Source: Floccifex porci (GTDB taxonomy: Bacteria; Bacillota_I; Bacilli_A; Erysipelotrichales; Erysipelotrichaceae). From it: 64,000 nucleotides of DNA. The stretch lies in the NCBI RefSeq assembly GCF_009696175.1, contig NZ_VUMM01000006.1, positions 1 through 64,000 on the forward strand. Direction: 5' to 3'. Shown here piece after piece: positions 53,977-63,441 of this stretch. The notes beneath the pieces are model-generated. The model did not search any database, was not told the origin of the DNA, and saw nothing but the letters and a program-made list of their open reading frames with translations. A program made the translations under genes and the position numbers. Within the stretch, counting starts at the first letter, position 1, and each line of letters opens with the position of its first letter.

Positions 53977-54979
53977 CTATATTGATTTCCCCGTTATTAT
54001 TTACATATTCACGATATTTTGATTCCAGTTCCGATTGAAAATCTGGATTGGATTTAATATACAGTTTAGCTGCTTCTCTACCTTGTCCAATTTTATCTCC
54101 ATTGTAACTGAACCAGGCTCCTGCTTTTTTAACGATTCCGGCATTGACACAAAGTTCTAATAATTCAGAAATATAAGAAATTCCTTCTCCATACATAATT
54201 TCCAGTGTAGCCTGTTTAAATGGAGGAGCCACCTTATTCTTCACAATTTTAACTTTAACTTTATTTCCTACAATATCGGAACCATTTTTAATGACATCAG
54301 CCTTACGAATATCCACACGAACTGAAGCATAGAATTTTAAGGCACGTCCTCCTGGAGTGGTTTCTGGATTTCCATAAAATACCCCTACTTTTTCACGCAG
54401 CTGGTTAATGAAAATGGCTGTACATTCCTGATGATTCATAGCCCCTGCCAGTTTTCGCATGGCCTTTGACATCATACGAGCCTGTGCACCTACCTGCAGA
54501 TCTCCCATTTCTCCATCCAGTTCCACCTGTGGAACCAGAGCCGCTACAGAATCCACTACGATCAGATCAATGGCTCCTGAACGAATCAGCATTTCACAGA
54601 TATTTAAAGCCTGTTCCCCACTATCTGGCTGAGAAAGGATCAGTTCATCAATGTCTACACCCAGTTTTTTTGCATATACAGGATCGATCGCGTTTTCTGC
54701 ATCAATAAAAGCAGCACGTCCCCCTTTTTTCTGAATTTCGGCAATGGCATGCAAAGCCAGTGTTGTTTTTCCACTGGATTCTGGACCATAGATTTCAATA
54801 ATTCTTCCTTTTGGATATCCTCCAACACCTAAGGCCTGATCCAGCAATAAACTTCCAGAAGGAATGGGTTCAACATCTACATTGGGACGATCCCCTAATT
54901 TCATAATGGAACCTTTTCCATATTCTTTTTCAATATCTTTTAATACATCCGCTAATAATTTATCTTTATTCTCTTCCAT
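53969..54979 (-). CDS. recA: Recombinase RecA
   Basis: 336 aa. Walker [18 protein letters not shown]-binding loops ([35 protein letters not shown]) and IFINQLREK. It catalyses strand exchange and LexA cleavage. Operon order pgsA-pncC/cinA-recA is common in Firmicutes. Confidence 0.98.
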   Translation of the reverse strand: MEENKDKLLADVLKDIEKEYGKGSIMKLGDRPNVDVEPIPSGSLLLDQALGVGGYPKGRIIEIYGPESSGKTTLALHAIAEIQKKGGRAAFIDAENAIDPVYAKKLGVDIDELILSQPDSGEQALNICEMLIRSGAIDLIVVDSVAALVPQVELDGEMGDLQVGAQARMMSKAMRKLAGAMNHQECTAIFINQLREKVGVFYGNPETTPGGRALKFYASVRVDIRKADVIKNGSDIVGNKVKVKIVKNKVAPPFKQATLEIMYGEGISYISELLELCVNAGIVKKAGAWFSYNGDKIGQGREAAKLYIKSNPDFQSELESKYREYVNNNGEINIEE

Positions 54980-54981
54980 CT

Positions 54982-55446
54982 TTACTCCATTTCTAATAAA
55001 GCAATCACTCGTTCGATCATAAGATCTACAATCGTTTCCCTTAACTGGTTTCTTTCCATCTTTAACTGAAATTCAAATACATCCACGCGATCTTTATAAG
55101 CCAGAGCACAATATACAAGCCCTGCTGGTTTATTTTCCATAGCAGAAGGACCAGCATTTCCTGTAAAAGACAGGGCAATATCAGATTGCGTTAATTCTTT
55201 AGTATGAAGGGCCATATCATGTGCACATTCTTTTGAAACCACTCCATACTGTTCAATAATCTTTTTATCAACATGAACCAGATCTTCTTTCATCTGGGTC
55301 TGATAAGTCACAAATCCACCTTTTAAAACCTGACTGGCTCCTGGTACCGATGCAAGAGTGGCCATACATAGTCCAGCACTCAAAGATTCACAGCAGGAAA
55401 TTGTAAGTTTTCTTTCAATTAAAGTTTTAACGAGTTTTTCTTTCAT
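54982..55446 (-). CDS. pncC: CinA C-terminal domain / nicotinamide-nucleotide amidase PncC
   Basis: 154 aa, the stand-alone C-terminal CinA domain. Motifs: [43 protein letters not shown]. PncC deamidates NMN to NaMN. The N-terminal COG1058 domain of full CinA is absent. It lies between pgsA and recA with 1-2 nt gaps. Its NAD role fits with pncB nearby. Confidence 0.92.
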   Translation of the reverse strand: MKEKLVKTLIERKLTISCCESLSAGLCMATLASVPGASQVLKGGFVTYQTQMKEDLVHVDKKIIEQYGVVSKECAHDMALHTKELTQSDIALSFTGNAGPSAMENKPAGLVYCALAYKDRVDVFEFQLKMERNQLRETIVDLMIERVIALLEME

Positions 55447-55447
55447 T

Positions 55448-56026
55448 TTACATACTTTCTAATACATATTTTCTTAATTTATAAAAATAGATCCAACCAC
55501 TATATAAAGATACAATGGTTGCACACCATAATAATATAGATCCCAATGGAAGATTCCAGAACACAAATGGCCAGTTTTTCAATAATAAAACCGCTATGGC
55601 AAACATCTGCAATACTGTCTTTACTTTTCCTGGCATTCCCGCACTTACCACTTTTCCATTTTGAGAAGCAATCATTCGTAATCCATCTACGATCAGGTCA
55701 CGACAGATCATTAAAACGACTGCAATTACATTTGCCTGGTGTGTATAGACCATTAAAATCAATAAAGTATTCACAAGCATTTTATCCGCAATGGGATCTG
55801 CAAATTTTCCAAAAGAAGTAATTAAGTTCTGCCGTCGTGCAATCTGTCCATCTAACAAATCAGTAATGGATGCTGCCACAAAAACAAGAAATGCCAGTAC
55901 ATCCCGCAAAGCCAGATTTGCACTTTCAGACAAAATACAAAAATCAGGACTTATGCATAAATAAATGATCACAACAAGTGGAACCAGAGCAATTCTTAAA
56001 CATGTTAATTTATTTGGCAAATTCAT
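55448..56026 (-). CDS. pgsA: CDP-diacylglycerol-glycerol-3-phosphate 3-phosphatidyltransferase
   Basis: 192 aa, start MNLPNKLTCLRI at 56026 after GTAGGAGG. The CDP-alcohol phosphotransferase motif DG-x2-AR-x8-G-x3-D-x3-D is present in TDLLDGQIARRQ...FGKFADPIADKM. Several membrane helices. It makes phosphatidylglycerol phosphate. A second family member lies at 62932-63441. Confidence 0.95.
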   Translation of the reverse strand: MNLPNKLTCLRIALVPLVVIIYLCISPDFCILSESANLALRDVLAFLVFVAASITDLLDGQIARRQNLITSFGKFADPIADKMLVNTLLILMVYTHQANVIAVVLMICRDLIVDGLRMIASQNGKVVSAGMPGKVKTVLQMFAIAVLLLKNWPFVFWNLPLGSILLWCATIVSLYSGWIYFYKLRKYVLESM

Positions 56027-56036
56027 AATGTTCCTC

Positions 56037-56999
56037 CTACTCTTCTTCAACTTCAGCTTCCTGGGAATTATCTTCTTCCTGGTCTGTCTGTTTACTTTGA
56101 TTATATTCTACATTAAATGTATAATCCGCTGGTGTATCAAGATACCAGTTATCTTCATTAAATTCAATTTCATTTCCTTCAACCGTTACTTTATTTTCAC
56201 TGTATGTTCCAATTTCAAGAACAATGACACAATCCGAAGTCACAGTTATCGTATCAGAATATTTATCTTTATACACTTCCGTTTCAGATCCCGAAACAAG
56301 CTGATCGTCCATATAAATAGCAACTGTACTTTCTTCTGGTAAAGTAATGGTAAATGTAATATCTTTTGTTTCACTTAAATTATAAATACGCCATATATTT
56401 TCTGAAGCATCTTCCACTTCCAGCTTCATTGCTTTTTTCTCTTTTTCCTGCTGGAACTGTTTGGCAAGCTGTGTAGTTTCCTTTTCTTTTTCCGCCAGTT
56501 CTTTTTCTGTCTGTGCCTGATATGCTGCCTGCTGACGGGAAGCCATCATATCCGAAACTCCATTAAATACCACTAAAATCACTAATGCGAAAACACCAAT
56601 GGCAATAATCCGACTAAACCGGTATGATCCTGAAATTTTATACGACAACCACTTAAAAATCGATTTGTTTTTTGTTCTCTTTTTTTTACTGGAACTGGCT
56701 GGATGCATAGAAGAAGCAATTTTCTTCTGTGCCTGCGTTAAAGCCTGATTTTTTGATCGGGCAAAATTATGAATATCCTGGTCAACTTCTGGCTGAATCA
56801 CCACCCAGTTAACTCCAATGGCATCACAATAAGCATGTATGAAATATCGAACAAATGAATAATCATTTGAAAAAACATCTAAATTATGTTCTTCGATGGC
56901 TCGAATGAAATTTGGATCTAAGCGAGTTTGAGAGGAAACATCTTCGATTGTAAGATTTAGACTTATACGTCTTTGACGTAACAACTGATAATAAGTCAC
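56037..56999 (-). CDS. RodZ-like HTH membrane protein
   Basis: 320 aa from GTG 56999 (GGGGG 8 nt upstream). N-terminal HTH_25 domain (YYQLLRQRRISLNLTIEDVS), a single membrane segment around residues 122-145 (SRIIAIGVFALVILVVF) after a basic patch, a charged coiled-coil (QAQTEKELAEKEKETTQL), and a C-terminal beta domain followed by an acidic tail. RodZ links MreB to the elongasome. The location upstream of pgsA is conserved in Firmicutes. Confidence 0.85.
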   Translation of the reverse strand: MTYYQLLRQRRISLNLTIEDVSSQTRLDPNFIRAIEEHNLDVFSNDYSFVRYFIHAYCDAIGVNWVVIQPEVDQDIHNFARSKNQALTQAQKKIASSMHPASSSKKKRTKNKSIFKWLSYKISGSYRFSRIIAIGVFALVILVVFNGVSDMMASRQQAAYQAQTEKELAEKEKETTQLAKQFQQEKEKKAMKLEVEDASENIWRIYNLSETKDITFTITLPEESTVAIYMDDQLVSGSETEVYKDKYSDTITVTSDCVIVLEIGTYSENKVTVEGNEIEFNEDNWYLDTPADYTFNVEYNQSKQTDQEEDNSQEAEVEEE

Positions 57000-57041
57000 C
57001 TGAATACCCCCTTAGCGTGTTTATTATAACAAGAATCCATA

Positions 57042-57066
57042 AAAAAAAATAGAACAATGTTCTATT
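57042..57066 (-). terminator. Terminator of the gene at 57062
   Basis: AATAGAACA / TGTTCTATT stem followed by nine T on the minus strand. Confidence 0.85.
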
Positions 57067-57439
57067 CTTTTTGTTTCGAAAATCCTAAAATACAATATCC
57101 TGCCGGATATAAAAAGATAAGCAATAAATATACAAAAATATTCATTTTAAACCATTTACATAGATAAAAATGCAGTGCCATCCATTCAAAAAATAGAGTA
57201 CATAAACAGACTATAAACAGAATAGCTCCATATAAATCATAATGTAAAAAGAAATACTGAATGAAAATCAAACCTGCACAAAAGGCATAAATCCAGAAAG
57301 AATATGAATTCCATACCTTTTTAAAAACAAAGTAAGAACCATAAAATGGAATCAGACTTTTCCAGGCAGGTATATTTAATTTCTGAAATACTTTCATTCG
57401 AAAAATATATAATATCAAAACCAATCCTATAAATATCAT
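57062..57439 (-). CDS. Small integral membrane protein
   Basis: 125 aa with about four hydrophobic segments. The region IPAWKSLIPFYGSYFVFKKV resembles small DUF5684-type membrane proteins (Trp then PFY). Function unknown. AGAGG precedes the start. Confidence 0.65.
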   Translation of the reverse strand: MIFIGLVLILYIFRMKVFQKLNIPAWKSLIPFYGSYFVFKKVWNSYSFWIYAFCAGLIFIQYFFLHYDLYGAILFIVCLCTLFFEWMALHFYLCKWFKMNIFVYLLLIFLYPAGYCILGFSKQKE

Positions 57440-57471
57440 AATAAACCTCTATAAGATTATATCACAAAATA

Positions 57472-57831
57472 TTATTCCATTATATGATTTAATCCCTGTC
57501 CTATAATATTATATACATGATCATCAGCTAAAGAATAATAAACGGTTTTTCCATCTCTTCTTGATTTTACCAGTTTACTTTGTTTCAATATTTTTAACTG
57601 ATGAGAAATTGCTGATTGGGTCATATTTAACGTATTCGCAATGTCACATACACACACTTCCGCTTCAAATAGAACCAGTAAAATACGTATACGTGTTGAA
57701 TCAGAAAAGACTTTAAACAATTCGGCTAAATCATATAATATTTCTTCATCCGGTAAATGTTCATTCACAAAATCAATTACATTTTTATGAATGTGTTTTT
57801 CCTGACAACATTCAATCTCATTTTTTTCCAT
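57472..57831 (-). CDS. ArsR/SmtB-family metal-responsive repressor
   Basis: 119 aa from ATG 57831 (GGAGGT upstream). Winged helix (LFKVFSDSTRIRILLVLFEA, MTQSAISHQLKILKQSKLVK). Metal ligands are suggested by ECCQEKHIH at the N-terminus and CVCD in helix 3, plus Asp/His residues in the last helix (DDHVYNIIGQGLNH); this mix is seen in Cd/Pb/Zn sensors such as CadC. The start overlaps the ATPase gene end by 14 nt. It probably binds the dyads at 59713-59732 and 60002-60020. Confidence 0.9.
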   Translation of the reverse strand: MEKNEIECCQEKHIHKNVIDFVNEHLPDEEILYDLAELFKVFSDSTRIRILLVLFEAEVCVCDIANTLNMTQSAISHQLKILKQSKLVKSRRDGKTVYYSLADDHVYNIIGQGLNHIME

Positions 57832-59695
57832 GATAACCTCCTGTATATAGTACACGGATCGCATTCAATACCGCTATAACCATAACGCCAACATCCGCAA
57901 AGATAGCCATCCACATATTCGCAAAGCCTAAAGCTCCTAAAATTAAACAGATTCCTTTTATTCCAATGGCAAAAACAATATTTTCATAAACAATACGTAT
58001 ACATTTTCTGGAAATACGCATAGCCTGTACAATTTTTAAAGGATCATCATCCATCAGAACCACATCAGCTGCTTCAATGGCAGCATCGCTTCCTAAAGCA
58101 CCCATTGCGATTCCAATATCCGCTCTGGATAATACAGGCGCATCATTGATTCCATCCCCTACAAAAGCCAGCTTTCCATCTTTAGACTGTTCTTTTAATA
58201 AAGCTTCTACTTTTTCAACTTTCTGATCGGGTAACAGCTGTGAATAGGTACAATCTATATTTAACTCTCTGGCTACATCAATGGCAACTTTTTTCTGATC
58301 GCCTGTCAGCATGACTGTCTTTTTAATGCCATTTTTCTTTAACTGCTGGATTGCCTGACTGGAAGTTGGTTTGATGACATCACTGATCAGAATGGCTCCT
58401 AAATACTGCTGATTGCAGGAAACATATACAATGGTTGAATCCACTTCTTCTTTTTTATATGGAATCTGATATTTTTCCATCAGCAACTGATTTCCGGCTA
58501 AAATTCGGTTTCCATCAACAATGGCTTTGATTCCATGTCCACTTATTTCTTCAATTTGCGATATACGATTTTTATCCATTTCTTTTCCATAAGCTTTCAT
58601 TAAAGAAAGACTTATAGGATGAGAAGAATAAGACTCTGCCAAAGCTGCATATTCAATCAGCTGTTCTCTGGTACCCTGATTTACTTTGATTTCACTGACT
58701 TCAAAGACACCTTTTGTCAATGTTCCCGTTTTATCAAATACCATTGTATCGCATTTTGATAAAGCTTCCAGATAATTGGATCCTTTTACCAATATACCTT
58801 CATGAGAACAGGCTCCAATGCCCGCAAAAAAACTAAGAGGAATGCTGATGACTAAAGCACATGGACAGCTGATAACTAAAAATGTCAAAGCTCTGAATAT
58901 CCACTGTGACCATTGTGGATCCACTTTTAATATAAGCGAAACAACAGGTGGAACAAAAGCCAGAAACAAAGCACTGTAACAGACCGCTGGTGTATAATAA
59001 CGAGCAAATTTTGATATAAAGTCTTCCGATTTTGATTTTCTGGAGCTGGCATTCTCTACTAAATCCAGAATTTTAGAAACAGTACTTTCGGTAAATTCTT
59101 TTGTGGTTTGAATGTATAGTAACCCATCTAAATTGATACATCCCGATAACACTTCATCGCCTTCTTTTACCTGAGCTGGTTTGCTCTCTCCTGTTAAAGC
59201 CGATGTATTTAAAGAAGCCGTACCAGATACAACTTTTCCATCGATTGGAATCTTCTCTCCTGGCTTCACTTCAATAAGTGTACCAATTTCCACTTCATCT
59301 GGATCCACTTTTTCCCATTCTCCATCAATTTTCACATTGGCATAATCTGGACGAATATCCATTAATTCACTGATATTCTTTCTGGATTTACCCACTGCAT
59401 AACTTTGAAAGAGTTCACCAATCTGATAAAATAGCATAACGGCAACTCCTTCACGATAATCTTTCAGTAAAATGGCTCCAATTGTCGCAATCGCCATCAG
59501 AAAATTTTCATCAAAAACCTGTTTCTTTAAAATTCCTTTAAATGCTTTTTTTAATATATCGTATCCAATAATATAATATGGAATCATAAACAGGATAAAC
59601 TTTAAAATTCCTTCCACTTTCAGAAAAGAAAAGAAAAGCCATAATATACTGGATATAATAATACGATACAACATTTTCTTCTGTTTTTTATTCAT
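57818..59695 (-). CDS. P1B-type heavy-metal efflux ATPase (Zn/Cd/Pb group)
   Basis: 625 aa from MNKKQKK (GGAGGT upstream). Motifs: SCPCALVIS transport site, DKTGTLTKG phosphorylation site, SSHPISLSLM, and GDGINDAPVLSRADIGIAMG. It pumps divalent soft metals out of the cell. It starts directly with membrane helices and has no N-terminal HMA domain; a separate HMA protein is encoded just upstream. Followed by the ArsR repressor gene in the same operon. Confidence 0.94.
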   Translation of the reverse strand: MNKKQKKMLYRIIISSILWLFFSFLKVEGILKFILFMIPYYIIGYDILKKAFKGILKKQVFDENFLMAIATIGAILLKDYREGVAVMLFYQIGELFQSYAVGKSRKNISELMDIRPDYANVKIDGEWEKVDPDEVEIGTLIEVKPGEKIPIDGKVVSGTASLNTSALTGESKPAQVKEGDEVLSGCINLDGLLYIQTTKEFTESTVSKILDLVENASSRKSKSEDFISKFARYYTPAVCYSALFLAFVPPVVSLILKVDPQWSQWIFRALTFLVISCPCALVISIPLSFFAGIGACSHEGILVKGSNYLEALSKCDTMVFDKTGTLTKGVFEVSEIKVNQGTREQLIEYAALAESYSSHPISLSLMKAYGKEMDKNRISQIEEISGHGIKAIVDGNRILAGNQLLMEKYQIPYKKEEVDSTIVYVSCNQQYLGAILISDVIKPTSSQAIQQLKKNGIKKTVMLTGDQKKVAIDVARELNIDCTYSQLLPDQKVEKVEALLKEQSKDGKLAFVGDGINDAPVLSRADIGIAMGALGSDAAIEAADVVLMDDDPLKIVQAMRISRKCIRIVYENIVFAIGIKGICLILGALGFANMWMAIFADVGVMVIAVLNAIRVLYTGGYHGKK

Positions 59696-59712
59696 AACAA
59701 CCTCCATTGATT

Positions 59713-59732
59713 ATATGAACATATCTTCATAT
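59713..59732. promoter_or_regulatory. ArsR/SmtB-type operator upstream of the ATPase gene
   Basis: ATATGAA-N6-TTCATAT, a perfect dyad of the form bound by CadC/CzrA repressors, located 18 nt before the ATPase start in the gap after the HMA gene. Confidence 0.7.
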
Positions 59733-59763
59733 ATAATGTAAATTAAAAAGTACATAAGTACTT

Positions 59764-59988
59764 TTATTTTTTCCAGAAAATTTCACAATCATCTTCTACA
59801 ATTTTACAATTTTTTTCCACTTCTGGCATAACTGTATCTGGAGTATATCCCTCTTCAAATTCAACAATCATCTTTAATGTCATAAAATTCACTACGGCAT
59901 TCTTTACCCCTTTTGTCTGTTTAGCTGCCATTTCCATTTTATTGGCACAGTTTGCACAATCTACATCAATTTTATATGTCTTTTTCAT
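59764..59988 (-). CDS. Stand-alone heavy-metal-associated (HMA) protein
   Basis: 74 aa from MKKTYKIDVDC (ATG 59988, TAGGAGG upstream). The metal motif is DCANCANKM, a variant of the usual GMTCxxC, in a ferredoxin-like fold. The C-terminus VEDDCEIFWKK adds a further Cys. It likely delivers metal to the ATPase, as a detached version of its N-terminal domain. Confidence 0.88.
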   Translation of the reverse strand: MKKTYKIDVDCANCANKMEMAAKQTKGVKNAVVNFMTLKMIVEFEEGYTPDTVMPEVEKNCKIVEDDCEIFWKK

Positions 59989-60001
59989 AAATCCTCCTAT
60001 A

Positions 60002-60020
60002 ATTGAATAATTGTTCATAT
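60002..60020. promoter_or_regulatory. ArsR/SmtB-type operator upstream of the HMA gene
   Basis: On the minus strand ATATGAACAATTATTCAAT matches the 12-2-12 operator form of SmtB/CzrA repressors. Located just upstream of the ribosome binding site. Confidence 0.65.
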
Positions 60021-60053
60021 GTTTGTTTATTCAATTATAGAATACCCTTTTCT

Positions 60054-60578
60054 TTATGTCAATTGATTTTCTCCCTTATATTTTCTATAAAGAATAAGGC
60101 TCAACCATCCATTTAAAGTTCCTAATAAGATTCCTGCAAGTACATCGGTAGGAAAATGTACATATAAATACAATCTTGAAAAAGAAATCAGTAAAGCCAG
60201 AATCAAAAGCAGTGGAAATTCTTTTCGTTTTAGAAAATAAAAAATACTGCAGCACACAAAAGATGCCGATGTATGTCCAGAAGGAAAAGAATAATCCTTT
60301 GGTTCAGATACGATAAGAGATACATCGGAATAGGTAAAAGGTCTTAATCGCTGTATGCATGGTTTTAATATCACATTACAAATCAAGGCATTTAATATTA
60401 GACCTGTAATCATTAAGATTCCTATTTTTCTTGTTTTTTTAAAGAAACACAACAATGAAGCTAAACTTATCCAGATCAGTCCTTTATCCCCTAAAAATGT
60501 GATTCCTTTCATAATCTGATCCAGAATGGGAAACCGCAAAGTCTGAATGAAATCCAGGATCCATAATTCAAAGTTCAT
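60054..60578 (-). CDS. PAP2-family phosphatase (undecaprenyl-diphosphatase type)
   Basis: 174 aa with several membrane segments. Motifs KPCIQRLRPF, FPSGHTSASF and FSRLYLYVHFPTDVLAG are complete, unlike the variant second motif of the homologue at 37682. A BcrC-like role in recycling undecaprenyl pyrophosphate is plausible. The start overlaps the upstream gene by 11 nt. Confidence 0.88.
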   Translation of the reverse strand: MNFELWILDFIQTLRFPILDQIMKGITFLGDKGLIWISLASLLCFFKKTRKIGILMITGLILNALICNVILKPCIQRLRPFTYSDVSLIVSEPKDYSFPSGHTSASFVCCSIFYFLKRKEFPLLLILALLISFSRLYLYVHFPTDVLAGILLGTLNGWLSLILYRKYKGENQLT

Positions 60579-61122
60579 TTTTTATTCCTTTTCCAACCTG
60601 AAACGCCTGGGCTACAGGTTTTCCTAGTGAATAATACATATGATGGATTGGATCAAAACTGACTGGTTTTAATTTATTCAGATCAATCTGTCCATCGGTT
60701 AAAACCTCTTCATCTGCACATACATTTACAATTTCACCAATTAAAATTTCATCTTTATAAGATTTTACTTTACATTCTAAAGCTACTTTCAGTTCTTCAA
60801 TAACAGGAGCATTCACAAATTCACTTTTTTTCTGATGAAACCCTGCTTTATCAAATTTATCCGGTACCTGGCTGGCACTTACGATTCCTGCATAATCACA
60901 GGCCTGAATCATCGATTCTGTGGCAAAACCAACGGTGAATGCATTTGTATATAATAAATTCTGTGTTGTTTTATGATTGGATAAAGAAATAGTGATTTCA
61001 TGTACATCACTGATCATGCCCCAGGCTGCATTCATCACATTGGGATTTCCATTTTCATCATAGGTTCCAATCATCAGTACTGGCATAGGAAAAATCCAGG
61101 ATTGTGCCTTAAAATTTTTCAT
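60568..61122 (-). CDS. Flavin reductase-like (FMN-binding) protein
   Basis: 184 aa. The FMN-binding split barrel is recognisable from PMPVLMIGTYDENGNPNVMN, TISLSNHKTTQNL and FTVGFATESMIQACDYAG. Similar to flavoredoxin-type proteins of anaerobes. AAGGAGG precedes the start, which overlaps the upstream gene by 4 nt. Confidence 0.88.
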   Translation of the reverse strand: MKNFKAQSWIFPMPVLMIGTYDENGNPNVMNAAWGMISDVHEITISLSNHKTTQNLLYTNAFTVGFATESMIQACDYAGIVSASQVPDKFDKAGFHQKKSEFVNAPVIEELKVALECKVKSYKDEILIGEIVNVCADEEVLTDGQIDLNKLKPVSFDPIHHMYYSLGKPVAQAFQVGKGIKNEL

Positions 61123-61790
61123 TTTTTCCTCCTTAATTTTCTTAATTCTTCTTTCTGTTCTTTTGAAATGCGATAGCTTTCAATGGCTTTCTGTATTGTT
61201 TTATTATGAGTCCATACATCCAGTCTTTCTTCTTTTAAAACCCGAATAGCACTGTTCCACTGTTTGATCAGACTTTCTGAAAAATACCAGGCAATCATCA
61301 TTTTTATATAATAATCTTCCTTTTTAATCGAGATAACCATTTCAAACTGTTCTTGATCAAAAGAAGAATCCAGAAAGAATTTCATCAACATCAATATCCC
61401 AAAACGAACGGTAAATTCTTGATCGGATTGGATCCATTCTTTGATTTTGATCATCAGTTCCTCTTTATGTTTTGAAAAGACTACTGGTTTGATCGTATCA
61501 CATACCGCCCAGTTATCGATATAAGGTAAAAAAGAATCCAAATAAGAAATGCATTGATCTATATCTTTTATTTGATTTAAAAGAATACTGTGAAGCATAT
61601 ATTCATCATAATACGTATGAGGCAATTCATTCAGAAACAATTCCTGATCTTTCGAATCCACTGTTTTAGAAAATTTTCTTAATGCGGGTAAACGAACTCC
61701 CAGAATGGGACATTGTGTCTTTGTGATCTTCTTCTGAAACGAAACATATTCATCATCTTTTAATTGTATTAATTCTTTTTCTATATTCAT
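61119..61790 (-). CDS. DNA alkylation repair protein (AlkD-like)
   Basis: 223 aa, entirely helical HEAT-like repeats (TYYDEYMLHSILLNQIKD, YIDNWAVCDTIKPVVFSKHK, VRFGILMLMKFFLDSSFD). The NWAVCD segment is characteristic of the AlkD family of alkylbase glycosylases. No strong ribosome binding site was seen. Confidence 0.87.
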   Translation of the reverse strand: MNIEKELIQLKDDEYVSFQKKITKTQCPILGVRLPALRKFSKTVDSKDQELFLNELPHTYYDEYMLHSILLNQIKDIDQCISYLDSFLPYIDNWAVCDTIKPVVFSKHKEELMIKIKEWIQSDQEFTVRFGILMLMKFFLDSSFDQEQFEMVISIKKEDYYIKMMIAWYFSESLIKQWNSAIRVLKEERLDVWTHNKTIQKAIESYRISKEQKEELRKLRRKK

Positions 61791-61830
61791 ACTATCAATG
61801 TATCATCCTATTCAAATCAATTCAATTCCT

Positions 61831-62787
61831 TTACTCTTTTATAAACATTAATACAATGGAACGAACAGCAGCATATAAAACACCGGATACAGGCCAGATG
61901 ATCCAGCTGATGCTCCAGCGATTTGTGATAAAGCTGAATCCTAAATAAAGAGCTGTAGTAATGGTCCAGTATGCCGTTTCAAACAATTCCAGTTTTTTAT
62001 TTCTTCTTTTTTCCTGTAAAGAATAATCCCCTTCCTGTAATAAAACTTTATAACTGGAAAGGATCATATTTACTTTTACAATTTCATAAACTGAAAAAGA
62101 ATTGATCATTAATAATAAAGAAACCGATGTCGTTTGAATGAAATCCGATGTTTCTAAAACACCCGCAAAGATAACTGGAATAACCGATAGAATACATAAA
62201 GCCACTGAATATCCCATTGTTTTTGAATAAGTGGGCATAAACGCATTCTTTTTTTCTTTGACCAGTCCATTGACTCCATATGCAGTTTCAATATTTTCCG
62301 TTTCCATATAATTATAATTTTCTTTCATCATTCCATAGTGAATAAAAATATATACCGCTATGGCAACAAAAATCAATAGACATGCCATTCCCATCAACAC
62401 TGAAAACGATTCATATTTTTCAAAACCTGATAAAAAGATCAGTAACACAGGACTCAAGATGCATAAACTGACTCCTCTGGAAACCATTCTGGCTCCTTTT
62501 TCTTTGATATGGAGAAACTCATTGGCCTGTTCCATTGTGACTTTATAGACAGAATATTCCATTTCTTCATTTTGTATCGGAGCTCTTTCCATCTCATCTT
62601 TTAATAAATAATCAGTACTCACTCCAAATAGGTTTGCCATTTCAATAATTCTTTTTAAATCCGGAATGGATTGAGCGCTTTCCCATTTTGATACTGCCTG
62701 TCTTGAAACATTTAACTGACTGGCAAATTCTTCCTGAGACCACCCATTCTTTTTTCTTTCTTCAATGATTTTATCTGCTAATATCAT
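61831..62787 (-). CDS. XRE-family regulator with C-terminal membrane domain
   Basis: 318 aa. N-terminal HTH (ERKKNGWSQEEFASQLNVSR, QAVSKWESAQSIPD) followed by a linker and about six hydrophobic segments. Membrane-bound HTH proteins of this kind are common in Firmicutes and may sense envelope conditions. GGGAGG precedes the start. The 144 nt upstream to 62931 hold no further gene. Confidence 0.85.
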   Translation of the reverse strand: MILADKIIEERKKNGWSQEEFASQLNVSRQAVSKWESAQSIPDLKRIIEMANLFGVSTDYLLKDEMERAPIQNEEMEYSVYKVTMEQANEFLHIKEKGARMVSRGVSLCILSPVLLIFLSGFEKYESFSVLMGMACLLIFVAIAVYIFIHYGMMKENYNYMETENIETAYGVNGLVKEKKNAFMPTYSKTMGYSVALCILSVIPVIFAGVLETSDFIQTTSVSLLLMINSFSVYEIVKVNMILSSYKVLLQEGDYSLQEKRRNKKLELFETAYWTITTALYLGFSFITNRWSISWIIWPVSGVLYAAVRSIVLMFIKE

Positions 62788-62931
62788 ACAAAAACCTCCC
62801 TGTCTGTCTTTATCCTATAAAACAACCCTGTATTTATCTACCATCTTTGGCTTACATTGTGTCAAAAGAGAGTTGCCTTTTTCTTTTTTGACAATACATT
62901 CTTAAAATCAATACATCTATCCAAATAGAAC

Positions 62932-63441
62932 CTACTGTCTTTTTATTTCCCTATAGATTAAATATCCTTCTTCTATCGAAGAAATAAAAGCAATGGTACA
63001 TACGATTATCACATATAAAGAATAAGAATATAAAAAAGGAAGAAGATAAAGAAACAATCCCGTGATTTTATTTAACATTGTATGTTTTACGATCCATGTT
63101 TTACCATATATTTTTGAGAATATACCATTCCCTATTCGAATTAAAAATATGAATCCGATAAAACAGACTATCCATTTATCAAAATGAAAATATGGAATGC
63201 ATTTGTATAAAGTAACCATAATAAATATAAAATCGGAAAAGGTATCAAATTTAGATCCCCATTCACTTTCAGTTTTTGTTTTTCTTGCGATATATCCATC
63301 AAAAATATCACTGAATCCTGCAAGTAAATAAAAGAAATAAAAAGAAAAGGAAAAAGGATTAAAGAAGAATAAGCAGAAACTGGATACCAGTCTTATACTA
63401 GTGATCCAATTAGCTGGATGTTTTAATTTTATAGATCGCAT
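62932..63441 (-). CDS. CDP-alcohol phosphatidyltransferase family protein
   Basis: 169 aa from MRSIKLKHPANW (ATG 63441, AGGAG upstream). Full motif DG-x2-AR-x8-G-x3-D-x3-D in SDIFDGYIARKT...GSKFDTFSDF, with several membrane helices. It makes a phospholipid or related diester; the alcohol is unknown. The start overlaps the end of the nitroreductase-like gene by 32 nt. Confidence 0.87.
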   Translation of the reverse strand: MRSIKLKHPANWITSIRLVSSFCLFFFNPFSFSFYFFYLLAGFSDIFDGYIARKTKTESEWGSKFDTFSDFIFIMVTLYKCIPYFHFDKWIVCFIGFIFLIRIGNGIFSKIYGKTWIVKHTMLNKITGLFLYLLPFLYSYSLYVIIVCTIAFISSIEEGYLIYREIKRQ

